Below, piece by piece: positions 9,990 through 20,895 of a stretch of 64,000 nt of DNA (position 1 is its first letter; each line of letters begins with the position of its first letter). Source of the stretch: Annulohypoxylon bovei var. microspora (Eukaryota > Ascomycota > Sordariomycetes > Xylariales > Hypoxylaceae); assembly GCA_022836615.1 (NCBI GenBank), contig MU405242.1, forward strand, positions 124,001 through 188,000, written 5' to 3'. The notes below the pieces were generated by a model that searched no databases, had not been told where the DNA came from, and saw only the letters and a program-made list of their open reading frames with translations. Both the position numbers and the translations under genes were made by a program.

Positions 9990-10781
9990 TTGACTTGCAA
10001 TTGGCTCTACCTCCAATAATCAATTGATGTTCAATCGATACTTACGTGAAGCTATTTCATATGTCAAGATAGACATCTTGAGAAAATGACAATGACGAAG
10101 TATATAACCTCAAGATCTAATACTACTCTCATTAACTATGCCAAGGAATACAGACTAAGAAGCCGATGGCCCTAATTATTATCAGATGACGAGGTTATGC
10201 AACGGTCATCAAGATACTTTACATAGTATCGTCTAACTACGTTATTGTGTTTAGTGAGACATGGAATGGAGATCCGCGCTTGATGTGTGGAGCGATCTTA
10301 CAACCCACGATTAGCTTCAAGGAAATCTTCAGTATACTAATCAGCCTTAAAGCCAATTATTGGTTCTTTCTCAAATCCGATATTCATAGCCACAATCTAT
10401 CTTCATCTTAAATTAAGTCTATGATACACATCTTGGGCGGATAATTATTGAGTCTTCGAAGCGATCTATTAATCGTTCTATGATAAAAGTTGCTAAAAGC
10501 TGTTAGATAGTATCTAATATTGGCGTGAGACCTTCTCCGCGTTGCCGGAGTGTCCTTGTCTCACTCGCGTTGGCTCGAGCCTCAGTTGCAACTCTAGGTT
10601 TTATTAGCATTCTCTCTCCCACGGCCGCGTCTTGGTAAAAACATTCCACTAAACTCGCGATGATGTTGATATCAACAGACTATTTAAGATACCGGCTGGA
10701 AGCCTTTTAGAGGTCTATTACCAGGCCAGGTCTTCCCTCAACTTTTATTCGCTACTACCAGCCCAGTCGCTCATTTGCCAT
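9990..10781. other. Intergenic and promoter of GH16 gene
   Basis: AT-rich without a credible gene. A TATA-like TATTTAAG lies at about 10681-10688, roughly 100 bp before the leader of the GH16 gene. Confidence 0.5.
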
Positions 10782-10847
10782 ATGTTTCTCTTCTAGTCAC
10801 TCCTTAAATTTATTTCTTCATTTTAGCATTTTGATTACGTTGCCACA
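10782..10847 (+). other. Stop-interrupted signal-peptide-like leader
   Basis: In frame with the GH16 start at 10848, the upstream ATG at 10782 reads M-F-L-F-stop-S-L-L-K-F-I-S-S-F-stop-H-F-D-Y-V-A-T before M-D-T-G. The stops are TAG at 10794-10796 and 10824-10826. Read as written, the ATG gives only a four-codon upstream frame. The hydrophobic content resembles a secretion signal broken by two nonsense changes; chance is possible. Confidence 0.4.
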
Positions 10848-13286
10848 ATGGACACAGGATACTCACTTACAAACCATTACGGTGGCCAGGGGCTACTTGA
10901 TAGCTTCAATTTCTTCACGGGCGTTGACCCTAGTAACGGCTTTGTCGAGTAAGTACCTACACAATCAAATAAACATCGAATGAACTCGTCTTGTATATCT
11001 AACTCCAAATAGTTATCAAAGTAAAGAGAACGCTTTAGCTAAGAACCTAGTATCTGTCGGCCATGATTTTAACAATGTGATACTCGGTGTCGATTCAAAC
11101 AATACCTATTCAACTAGTGACAAGGGGCGACCAAGTGTACGGCTCACCAGTCACGACACTTTTACTCATGGACTTTTCATTGCGGATATATATCATATGC
11201 CCGCGTCAACATGTGGCACATGGCCTGCTTGTCTGTCTCTACATATCCTATCGTCAGGGGCTTAAACTAACATGTTCCTCAGTTTGGGCTTTCAATAACC
11301 AACACAATGGAACAGATTGGCCTGTAGGAGGCGAGCTTGAGATTATCGAAGGCGCCAACACTGCCGAGAGGAATTTAATCTCAGCTCATACGTGAGTCTA
11401 TAGGCGTCCAATCTATATAGTGGTTTTGCTAATCCAAGCAGAACTGGAGGATGCCATACTCCTAGTACTGGATTTGCGGGAGAGCAAGGGCCAACGGACT
11501 GTTCATCAGGTGTAGGTTAAATGCTTGATCTCATACATGTTATGATGCTAACATGAGTCTGCCAGCCCGAAGATGTCGGCTGCAATTACGCTTCGCCTCC
11601 TTCCGACACTACTTCGTACGGCGATGCGTTTAACGCCGAAAAGGGCGGTGTGTATGCTTTAGAGTGGGATTCAGAAGACCTGAAATTATGGCATTTCCCA
11701 CGCTCTACCATCCCCGACAATATCATATACGGTCACGTCGTGGGACCCGATCCTTCGTCATGGGGACCACCGCATGCGGTCTTCGGCGGCTCTTCTTGCA
11801 ACCCTGATACTCATTTTTTCAACATGAGTCTTGTGATTAACACTGTAGGTAACCTCTACCTATACGAGAGACATGGACTAACATTCTAGCAGAACTTTTG
11901 TGGTGACTATGCGGGTAACGTCTGGGGCGAAGCCGATCAATGTAACCAGCTTGCGCCTACGTGCGAGGAATTCGTTGCCAACAACCCGGACAGCTTCCAA
12001 GAAACATACTGGGATATAAATTTCATCGACGTTTATCAATATGGGCCGTTGACGAACATGACGGTCCCGCCCCTTTCCCCGAGTGCCGCATCCTCGGTTA
12101 CCCCATCGATCTCCAGCGCAACACCTGCTCCGAGCGGAGTAGCTCCAACCTTTACCCGAACCATCACGCTATCCACGGTACTTCCGACCGAGACCGGTGG
12201 CAGCATGATAGACCAAAGTATCATCGACGGCTACACGCTTCTCGGCTGCTTCGAATCTGGTGCCGGCTTCTCCCAGACGGCCTCACATCCTGGAATGGAT
12301 AATGGAGCTTGCGTAGCTGCCTGTGCCGGACGGAAGTATGCTGGTGTATATGACAAGTACGTATATATGCCTGGGTATATCTAGAATACGTAAAATGCTA
12401 ACTTCGTCATAGTATCTGCTACTGTGCCGATACCCTTGGCTCCGCCAACGCGGTTGAAAATGGCATGTGCGACACCTCATGCCCAGGCAACGGCAATGAA
12501 GTCTGCGGAGGCCCCGCCACGTCTCCTGAGCATCCCGACCCCCTTGACTTCGAGATCAACTCTGCCCACAAGACCAATCCCCCCGTCCCGGCTTCTCGAC
12601 ATGACCGTCGTAGCACTCCAGCCGGCCTCCTACTCACAGTCTACGCCAACCTAGCCGGCGAGGACGCTCCTCCCCCCGCCGCCCCAGCCATGGGCGGAAG
12701 CCCCGTCGATACCTACCCGACCACGCCAGTGCACAGTGTGACAGTCACAACCGCCCTCACCGTGACGTACACAACCGTCTACTCGACGAACCCCGCCACA
12801 CTAGTCGAAGCTACATACTCTACCACAGTCACGTACGAGGATTGCGGCTGTACCACGTCTAAGAAGCGCAAGCCGCCGCACACCATCCGCCCGGCGAAGG
12901 TAACGAAAAGCAAAACGGTTTCTACCAACCCTGCCATCCCAACCGTACCCATGACAACGCACATAGAATCCTGCCGGGGATGCGGCCTGCACGGCGAGAG
13001 CATCGTCACACTAACCGTGCCCGTGGCCGTGGCCACCAAGAAAGTCGTCGTGACCTCGGTCGCGGTGCACACCGTCGTCCCCGTCATCAACAACGCCACC
13101 TACGTCGCCCCGACCCCCGGGACGGCGGTGCCGTTTACTTCCAGTCCCCAGCCCACCGCCGCTCCGAGCAACGTCGTGCCCGTTGTCGCCGGTGCTCCTC
13201 CCGGTAAAGCGGCTAATGTGCTGGAGATGCTTGGCTGGGGTGTGGCGCTGTGGTTTGGGTTGTTCGGCTTTATGCTTGTCCTATGA
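10848..13286 (+). CDS. GH16 glucanase-like protein with WSC domain and GPI-type tail
   Basis: Seven exons: 10848-10948, 11013-11230, 11283-11391, 11442-11511, 11566-11844, 11893-12356, 12413-13286; 704 residues. Residues about 5-310 are a glycoside hydrolase 16 domain of the mixed-linkage/1,3(4)-beta-glucanase type (S-F-N-F-F-T-G, G-T-W-P-A-F-W-A-F-N). The active-site motif is E-L-E-I-I-E (124-129) where the family has E-x-D-x-x-E. A Ser/Thr/Pro linker follows, then a WSC carbohydrate-binding domain (about 370-455, G-Y-x-L-L-G-C-F, with the later Cys pairs) split by intron 6, then a long Thr/Val/Pro-rich stalk and a hydrophobic C-terminus (L-G-W-G-V-A-L-W-F-G-L-F-G-F) typical of GPI-anchored wall proteins. 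No signal peptide is encoded after the ATG at 10848, which is odd for such a protein. The donor GTCTGT of intron 2 is weak. Confidence 0.85.
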
Positions 13287-13734
13287 TAGGGTGTGCCTAT
13301 CCTTACTTTGCTACCTGCTCTTTCTTTTGTTTGTTACGGGGCTTGCTGTTCTGGTGCATTTTCGTTTGGACGTTGCGGTGTTCTCTTGTATGTATAACAC
13401 ATTTGGCATGGGGGTTAAGGGAGTAAACGGTGTTCAAGGGGTCACAATACATGCATAGGGGTTTAGGAAATGGTGGGAGCATGCTAACGACGATTATGAG
13501 ATCTTGGAGCAATTAGCTTATGTTTACATTCAATGACAATTATTCATAAAAAAATCTGAAAGTCTTAGTATTCCATTCGATGCTAAAATTAATGGTCAAC
13601 TCACAAGCATAGCCTGTCAACAGTCTATTTTGAAGCTGCTGAGTATATTATTCGTATTCCTCCACATATATGTCCTAGCCTACATATATACTTCTCTAGT
13701 ATTGCCACATTTGCGCAACCAAATTTCCTAAAAT
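13287..13734. other. Convergent intergenic, 3' flanks
   Basis: Between the stops of the GH16 gene (+) and the metallophosphoesterase (-). T-rich after the GH16 stop; no gene seen. Confidence 0.6.
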
Positions 13735-14839
13735 TTATATCTCAATCGTTATAGGAGCCTTCTTAGTCAACTTCCCCGAAGTCCCATGCTGCATCGCGGC
13801 GTTGATCATGACGCTCCCGTTCGCGACCCCGCCCAGCATAAACCAATGCCACAGCACGCTGATATATCCGTAATACGCGACCTTCCACGCGTCCAGCCAC
13901 CCCTTATGCGGGATCATATCCCAGATAAGTCCTCGCTTCGGCTGCGACATGACCCTTTCGTAGGCCCTTTGACACTCGTCCCAGAAGATGGGCTGCACGC
14001 CCCGCCCCCAGTGCACGTGTCCGAACAGATGCACTTTCGGCTTCTTCTCCCATATCTCGCGCAGCAGGTTGGGGCAGCCGAGGGAGAGGTCGAGATGGTG
14101 TTTCTACAGCGAAAGAGCTCAGTCACCACTACCTAGTTAGAATGGTAGGTTGAAGGAACGTGTACTTACCGGCGGCGTGTGCGTTATGAGAATCTCGGTA
14201 TCCAGCGGAATGGTACCAGCCCACAGGTTCTGCTGAGAGGTGTACTGGAACCTACAGACAAATACTTATTTAGAGTCATCTCGCCAACAAGGAAAGAAAG
14301 CAACCAACGTACGCGTGCTCAGGGCCTCCGCACTCGGGGATATCCGGGGCCCCGTAGAGATTCAACTTGCGGCCACCCTTAAAATTCAGCGTCACGGACC
14401 TGTGCTCGAGATAATGCAGCGTCTTCAGATCGACGGCCTTGCGGAGCAGGGTGTCCTCCTCGGTGCGGGCCGTGATGTCGAACCAGCTGTCGTGGTTGCC
14501 GCACACGAGGACCTTGTGCTGGTGCGGCAGCGCGACCAGCCAGTCGATCTGCTTCTGGATGGCGGCGGCGGTGCCGTCGTTCGTCAGGTCGCCGCAGTGG
14601 ATCAGCAGGTCGCCGTCGGGCACGTCGCGCACCACCGACTCGTGGGTGTCGGACAGGCACACGATCCGGATCGGCGGCCGGTTCCGCGGCGGCTTGACCG
14701 GGTTGCCGCGCAGCCACAGCACCGCCAGGTACAGGTGCAAGACGACGGCCTGCAGCGGCGACTCCAGGACCCAGTCCAGCAGCGTCGGGCGCTCCCACTC
14801 CATCGGCCGGCGCAGGCCTAGCTTGACGAGCAGACCCAT
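13735..14839 (-). CDS. Calcineurin-like metallophosphoesterase
   Basis: Three exons: 14313-14839, 14170-14251, 13735-14103; 325 residues, all junctions in phase. The dimetal phosphoesterase motifs are complete and in order: D-x-H (L-S-D-T-H-E), G-D-L-T-N-D-G, G-N-H-D, a His in T-H-T-P-P, and G-H-V-H near residue 227. This set binds two metal ions and cleaves phosphoester bonds. The order and spacing resemble the fungal MPPED/UPF0046-type branch. The N-terminus has a hydrophobic stretch (about residues 28-45, V-V-L-H-L-Y-L-A-V-L-W-L) that could be a membrane anchor. The C-terminal part carries further aromatic, hydrophobic segments (Y-Y-G-Y-I-S-V-L-W-H-W-F). The substrate is unknown. It is divergent from the TMEM16 gene. 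Confidence 0.88.
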
Positions 14840-15811
14840 CGTGTTTTCTTTTCTTTTCTTTTGCTGCTGTTTGCTGCCCTATGTACGGCCTTATGACGTA
14901 GCACACACGACGAAGCTCCTTTTAAACACCTAAGCAACCTCTGAGTTTGTTAACGATTAGATAATAGGGGTTGGCTGCAAGGTTTGCAAGATGGAGACAG
15001 AGCAGAGAAATCAGAGAATGAGGGTTTCGGCTATGCGGCTGGCATTGCCTTTTATTAGACCTGTCGACATGATTATCTCATGGGTTGAGGTCCGTTTTGA
15101 AGTTGGGATTATCAAAGATTCGTAGCTCCCGGTCGCCGCAAAATGCAACAGCAGCAGGGCTCCCCTAGCTCCTTTGTCGGGAACGCTCCAGTGCGTTCAG
15201 TGCGTTCCAGTGCGTCGCTATACAGGGATGTTAGGTGTCATTAGTGCACACGTTCCACCAGGGTCTATGCCGAGTGGGCGAGTGGGCGACTCCAGCTGTA
15301 AAACTGTTTAGGGCAAATTACAGCGCACATCACTAAAGATTGGCGGGGTTCCAAGATCCCAGCAGCCCAGTCCTAGGTAGTACGTAGTGGATTGCAGGGG
15401 TATGCACGGACCACTATAGCGTGCCGATTGATCCAGGTGGTCCCAATCGAAATCAATATTTCAGCTGCAAGTGCTTTGCCCTATTAAGCGCGGGATGACG
15501 TTCATCAACTTCTTGATTTCGTCCATTTCATTGTCCAACTTTTCGTCGACTTCTCTTCCCTGATATTCCATTTTCAATACCTGGTCTAAGACTTTACACG
15601 TCTCTCTCTACATGGTGACGACCTCTTTTCTATCTTTCTTTTTACTCGTCAGTTTCCTTCAATCATTTCTCTTGTTATCTTTATACCCTTCTCGCACATT
15701 GTCTCTTACCTCTCACCTCTCACCTCTTATGTGAAACCTGAATATTCTAGTCTCCTAAATACCACTACGAGCACCAATAGAAGTAGGATTTCAACCGTAA
15801 CATTTGAGGCC
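14840..15811. promoter_or_regulatory. Shared upstream region of divergent phosphoesterase and TMEM16 genes
   Basis: About 0.97 kb between two divergent starts. Pyrimidine-rich tracts at 15600-15730 precede the TMEM16 start, as often found around fungal transcription starts. The nearby phrase GTGCGTTCAGTGCGTTCCAGTGCGT (about 15191-15216, cited in three overlapping copies of GTGCGTT) is a short direct repeat. No gene is seen. Confidence 0.45.
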
Positions 15812-18147
15812 ATGTCAAGCCTTCAATACCTTTACGCTTCCAATGGCGACCGTCCTGAGCTTAAGACCAATATGGATGTGGATTATGTAATTCACTACAA
15901 GATCTCTGGCGATAGGGCTGAAGCTGAAGCTGGCTTTATCCAACTGATCGAGGTTCTCACCAAGGTTGGGCTTGCGTCCGAAGTTAGACGTGGTGACGAC
16001 TCTTCTGTTCTGGTCTTCGTCAAGGTAGCATCTGAGAAATACCTCACCAGTCACATATACCGTGAACGAGTCCAGGACTGGTTGTATGGCGTTAGGATTA
16101 CTGCACCAGATAAGGACGTGGGCAAAGAATTCGCCAACCAATCCCTCACCGAAGCTGAGAGACTACGTACCGTATACCTACTAATCACAAAGCCTAAGAA
16201 TGAAGGCGGTGCTGGTATTACGCCTAAGCTTGGCCAGTGGAAAGATGTCTTATCCATCTTCCCTCTCCATAACCATGCTTTCAACCGCCAATGGATCAAA
16301 GAATGGAGTACCAGATACTTCCTAAGCGATCAAGATCTTGACCAGATTCGAGACAAGTTTGGCGAGAGCGTCGCCTTCTACTTTGCGTTCTTGCAATCAT
16401 ATTTCACCTTTCTAGCTTTCCCTGCCGCATTTGGATTCGGTGCTTGGCTCATACTTGGTCGTTACTCGTGGTTCTTTGGAATTGTCAACTCTCTCTGGAC
16501 CATTATCTTCTTCGAATGGTGGAAGAAGAAGGAGGTAGACCTAGCTGTTCAATGGGGTGTCCGTGGAGTCTCGCGCATCCAACGCCCTCGAACACAGTTC
16601 AGATGGGATCGTGAGGCGGCAGATCCGATAACTGGTGAAGCTGTCAAGGTTTATTCTCCAGTCAAGAGATTAAAGACTCAGATATTACAGATCCCATTCG
16701 CTCTAGGCTGTCTAGCAATTCTTGGGGCTCTTTATGTATTCTGTTTCTCCATCGAAATCTTCCTCGGGGAAATTTACAATGGCCCATTCAAGTCATACCT
16801 AGTTTGTATCCCCGTTTCCTGAATTGATAATGGATAGCCTAATTTATTTTCAGACTTTCACACCTACGATCATCCTCACTGGAGCATTACCTGCATTATC
16901 AACAATTCTTGGAAATTTTGCAGAGACGCTCACTGATAAGGAAAACTACGAGACAGTTGATAGTATGTAAACTTCCTTAATTTTACTTAGTAACTATGTC
17001 ACTAATATCTCTATAGAGCACCATGCCGCTCTAGTTCAAAAGCTATTCATCATCAACTTCATTACTTCTTACACACCACTTTTCCTAAGTGCATTTGTAT
17101 ACATGCCTTTTGGCAATATTCTGGTTCCATATCTCGACATTTTCAAGATTACGGCCGAGAAGTTCTCCAACGAAGAGTCAATTAGTACACAGAGCTTCCA
17201 GGTCAACCCCGATCGTCTAAGGAAGCAGATGATATATTTCACGGTGACGGCTCAGATCGTTAACTTCGCTCTCGAGGTTATTGTGCCCTACGTGAAGCGA
17301 AAAGCTTTCCAGGAGGTCGAGAAGGTCCAATCTAAGGGCAAGGCTTCAGCACCCAATGACGTCCCCGAAGAGCACGCTTTCCTTGAAAGGGTCCGTAATG
17401 AGGCACAGCTCGATATATACGACGTAACTGTTGACTACAGAGAGATGGTTGTGCAGTTTGGGTTCCTGTCCCTCTTCTCCGTAGTCTGGCCACTGACTCC
17501 TCTTTGCTTCTTCGTCAACAATTGGGTTGAGCTTCGGTCAGACGCTATGAAAATTGCTGTTACCACCCAGAGGCCCATTCCTTGGAGAGCTGACTCGATT
17601 GGTCCTTGGCTCAACTCTCTAGGGTTCATTTCTTGGTTTGGGAGTCTTGTGAGTTCTGCTATCGTATATCTCTTTAGCGGCGAGGCCGAGGGACCTGGAG
17701 GTGACCCATCGAACATCATTGTTTGGGGTCTCTTGCTAAGCATACTTCTTTCCGAACATGTCTACCTGGCTGCCAAATTTGTGGTTCGATACACGTTGAG
17801 CGAGATCGACAGCCCCGGGTTGCAGAAGGAGAGAGCCGAGCGTTTCTCCATGAGAAAGCAAGTATTGGAGGAGAGTCTAGGGCCGGAAGTCACAGAGAAG
17901 CCACTCCCCCCTACGCCGGCCGCCGGGGAGAAGATCACCCGAGAGTCGCTGGAGGACGAAGCTCGAAGGATATCCGCGTCAGGTGGAGGAACCCCTGAAA
18001 AATTGTATGAGTTCTTCTTCTCAACTCAGACTAAGCGGTGCTTTGCTAACATTTTCTCACAGGTTCTGGTTAAGACAACAAGGCATGGATGAGACCATTC
18101 AAATAGGACGAAGCCTGATCTCGCAGACGAAAACGACTAAGAACTAG
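15812..18147 (+). CDS. TMEM16/anoctamin family membrane protein
   Basis: Four exons: 15812-16801, 16854-16962, 17017-18004, 18063-18147; 723 residues, close to the fungal scramblases nhTMEM16 and afTMEM16. The family forms dimers with about ten membrane helices and, in fungi, mainly moves lipids between leaflets on calcium binding. The N-terminal cytosolic domain (1-185) has a ferredoxin-like start (D-V-D-Y-V-I-H-Y-K). Membrane segments begin near residue 190 (F-Y-F-A-F-L-Q-S-Y-F). Acidic residues in N-N-W-V-E-L-R-S-D and L-L-S-E-H-V-Y sit where the calcium site is expected, by comparison with the family. The short last exon adds F-W-L-R-Q-Q-G and a basic tail. The start at 15812 was chosen because the upstream in-frame extension lacks another ATG. 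Donor GTTTGT of intron 1 is weak but required by phase and homology. Confidence 0.9.
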
Positions 18148-18717
18148 GTGTCTGAGCCGATACGTCTCACTTGAGAGATAAGAAGGGCCCCCCTGGCGAT
18201 GGTATCAACGGAGTGGTAGGCTTGGTGGTTGGATAGCCAAGGTTGGCTTATCCATACGTAAGAATAGCTCTTGCGTCTTCACATTCTAATAAAATGACTC
18301 GTAGTCATAAAAAGACATACTATGAATCTCTTATCCACTAGGTGACCGATCGTAGAAAACTGGGGGTTACCTAGTGCTCTGGCTGCCACTTTTCATGATA
18401 CTTCTAAGATGTCCTATAATGACATGTTAGCGTCTCCTGTCTAATACATACACTACTGATACACATGCAAAGTTAAAGGCAGCCTTTAGATCTCGAAGAT
18501 ATTTGAAGTAGAAGTCGATATAGTTATTCTATCTAACTTTTTGCAAACCTATCCCGTACAGATCCCATCCATGCCACTTAACACAAGGAAACGAAACCCA
18601 AGGTCGAGGTCTTTTAGCCAAACAGCCGCCATGCAAGCAAGGTGTCCTTACCCTCGTCATCATCCCTATTCCCACCCTCCGTACACACGAGAGAGCAAAA
18701 AGCAAAGAGAAAGAAGC
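18148..18717. other. Convergent intergenic, 3' flanks
   Basis: Between the stops of the TMEM16 gene (+) and the DUF4360 gene (-). No gene or notable repeat is seen. Confidence 0.6.
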
Positions 18718-19457
18718 CTAGCACCGCCGCCACACGTAGCTCCAGCTCTCAGAGGCCGTAGTATCAGGGTCCTTGCCAAAATACCCGTACTGGGCGCCGT
18801 CGGCCTGCAGCGCGACGCGGAAGTTGACGTTCAGCAGGCCGACGTCGCCGGCGGCGCCCGTGCACGGCGAGTACACCACCTGGCCGTCCGGCACCGTGCT
18901 GCGCGCCTCCACGTCCTGGGTCAGCTGCCCCGCCCCGCCGTTCGATAGCGTGCCCCGGAGCGTCGCCTGTACTCGTATTAGCTTGGGTCCCTGTAGGCAT
19001 CAGGCAATGACAGATAGACAAAAAGAAAAGCAGAAAAGCAAAAACTAGAAGAATAGGGCAGGTAACATACAGTCCGACCCGCGTCCTCGCTCCAAAAGCT
19101 CGTGACGTAGTAATCGAGGCTCGCGCCGGGGTCGAGGACGAGGTGGCCGCGGACGTAGACGTCCTTGACGCCGACCTGCCAGCCGGGGGCGGCGCCGGCG
19201 ATGGAGAGGTGGGCCTGGCAGTTGACGGAGGAGTCGGCGGCGGTGGTGGTGCGCGCCTCGAACGAGTTGAGGCGCAGCGCGATGTCCTCGAAGCCGCCGG
19301 TGCGGTCGACGGCCGGCGACGCCGACGGGCACCCGCTGCCCGAGTACGACACCGACGCGATGCGCGGCGCCGGCGACGGCGTGTCGCGCGGCGCTAGGGC
19401 CGCGGGGGCCGCCGCCGCGAGGCTGGCGACGAGCGGGAGGAGGGAGGTGCTGCGCAT
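18718..19457 (-). CDS. Secreted DUF4360 protein
   Basis: Two exons: 19071-19457 and 18718-18966, in phase; 211 residues. A clear signal peptide (M-R-S-T-S-L-L-P-L-V-A-S-L-A-A-A-A-P) is followed by the DUF4360 pattern: I-x-S-V-S-Y-S-G-S-G-C-P at the mature start, F-E-D-I-A-L-R-L-N-S-F, a central N-C-Q-A-H-L, and a C-terminal C-T-G plus a terminal R-R-C that could form disulfides. Four cysteines remain after the signal. DUF4360 proteins are small extracellular beta-rich proteins common in ascomycetes; no activity is established. Coding DNA is markedly GC-rich at third positions compared with its flanks. Confidence 0.85.
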
Positions 19458-20895
19458 TTTTGGAGGGGTGTGGGCGGGTGCGTGTGGTGTGTGTAGGATG
19501 AGGGGAGGGTTCGAGCTGGAGCTGGAGCTGGAAGTGTTTGTTTTCTAGTATTAGACTAAGTTAGAAAAATATAATTTAGGTGATGATTAATATCAGGATG
19601 AAGATTGAAGAATTCAAATGATATGAATTAAGTAGCTAGATTAAGTAGGTATATATGTAGTTGTTGTGGCAAAAAAAAGTGAACCATCGATATATCCAGC
19701 TTAGAGAACGCGGACGGCCCGAGTCTTTATAGATGGTATTGTCTTGCTCGTTCGATCTGTCACATGAGATTTTGATAACGACAAACGACAACCAGAACTC
19801 GCCTTTCTCCGTGCAGCTATTCGTAGCGGACCTAATCTCGAAACGCTATCGACACCCAGAAATCTGGCCCACGGTCCATGGTCCATCTGGATATTCGCTT
19901 CGTCCCCGGAGCAGACATCGTCGTCATCACAACCCAAAGAGCCACCAGTACGCACGTCTAATTCGCATTGTCCGTTCTAGTACGCCACTATCATAACAGC
20001 AGTGCAGCCTGTCGCTTCGCATTGGCGAGGACCGCAACCAGCGGAACACCTGGGCAGCCATTTTACCCATATTAGCCAGCTGCCCATCGCGTACCCGGGA
20101 AAAAGGTCTTTGGAGCCCCGGGGCCCTGAAGTAGTCAAGCGAGTCTCGCCATTGCCATCCAGCGCCCCGGATAATAGCAAAACAGCACGACAGGGTACCG
20201 GCGATAGCTCAGGTCTAGAATGCCTCGCCTAGTCCAGGCGTCCAGGTTTTAATTTGCGGCGAGCGAGATTGGGTCAGTCTAGGTAGCTCGCCCATAGTTC
20301 TCAAACCCAACCCGGTTCTGTAACTTGCGTATTGGTCAGTTTTAACAACTCTAGTAACCAGACAGTTCCTAGGCCCGTTCCGGCGTGATATATCTAGGAC
20401 GAAAAGCGTGGTGTTTATTTCGGCTGAGTCTAGATCCCGTCTTAGTGCTATTTATGGTATTTCGCTGTCGTAACTCCAATCTCCCTATTGATAAGTAAGA
20501 TCAGCCTAGACCACGTATTCGGTCCATTGTCGTCTGAATATCTTGCATCATAGCATCCGTAATTTGATGTGAAGCTTTATAGATGACTGACAACTCCTTT
20601 CTGGCGACTTGCAGTGTTAGGAGACGAGATTGCTCGATAATGATGAAAAGCTCTAGCTGACGACCCTTCATATGTCGTAATAGAATCGGCCAATCTAGAC
20701 AACCGTCTCACCTGAAGGTCCGTGGTAATTGCAGCTTGTCACCCATCACTGACGAACTCCAAAAATAGGCATGCCACATGGCGTGTAGTAGATGCTTCCC
20801 TTAGCATGTGGCTTTTTTTAGATGCTACCCCAAAACGCCAGTGCCTGACCCAATACCACATGCAGATGCAATATAACTTAGATCCCAAATCTTTA
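19458..20895. other. Intergenic, promoter of DUF4360 gene and 3' flank of PEX12
   Basis: 1.4 kb between two minus-strand genes. It carries the DUF4360 promoter next to 19457 and AT-rich DNA up to about 19690. Open frames here are short and lack recognised features. Confidence 0.55.

Noticed and set aside
15812..16822. TMEM16 model with an N-terminus extended to 15731
   Set aside because: The extension begins at GTG and is Ser/Thr-rich; the ATG at 15812 fits the short N-termini of fungal TMEM16 proteins better.
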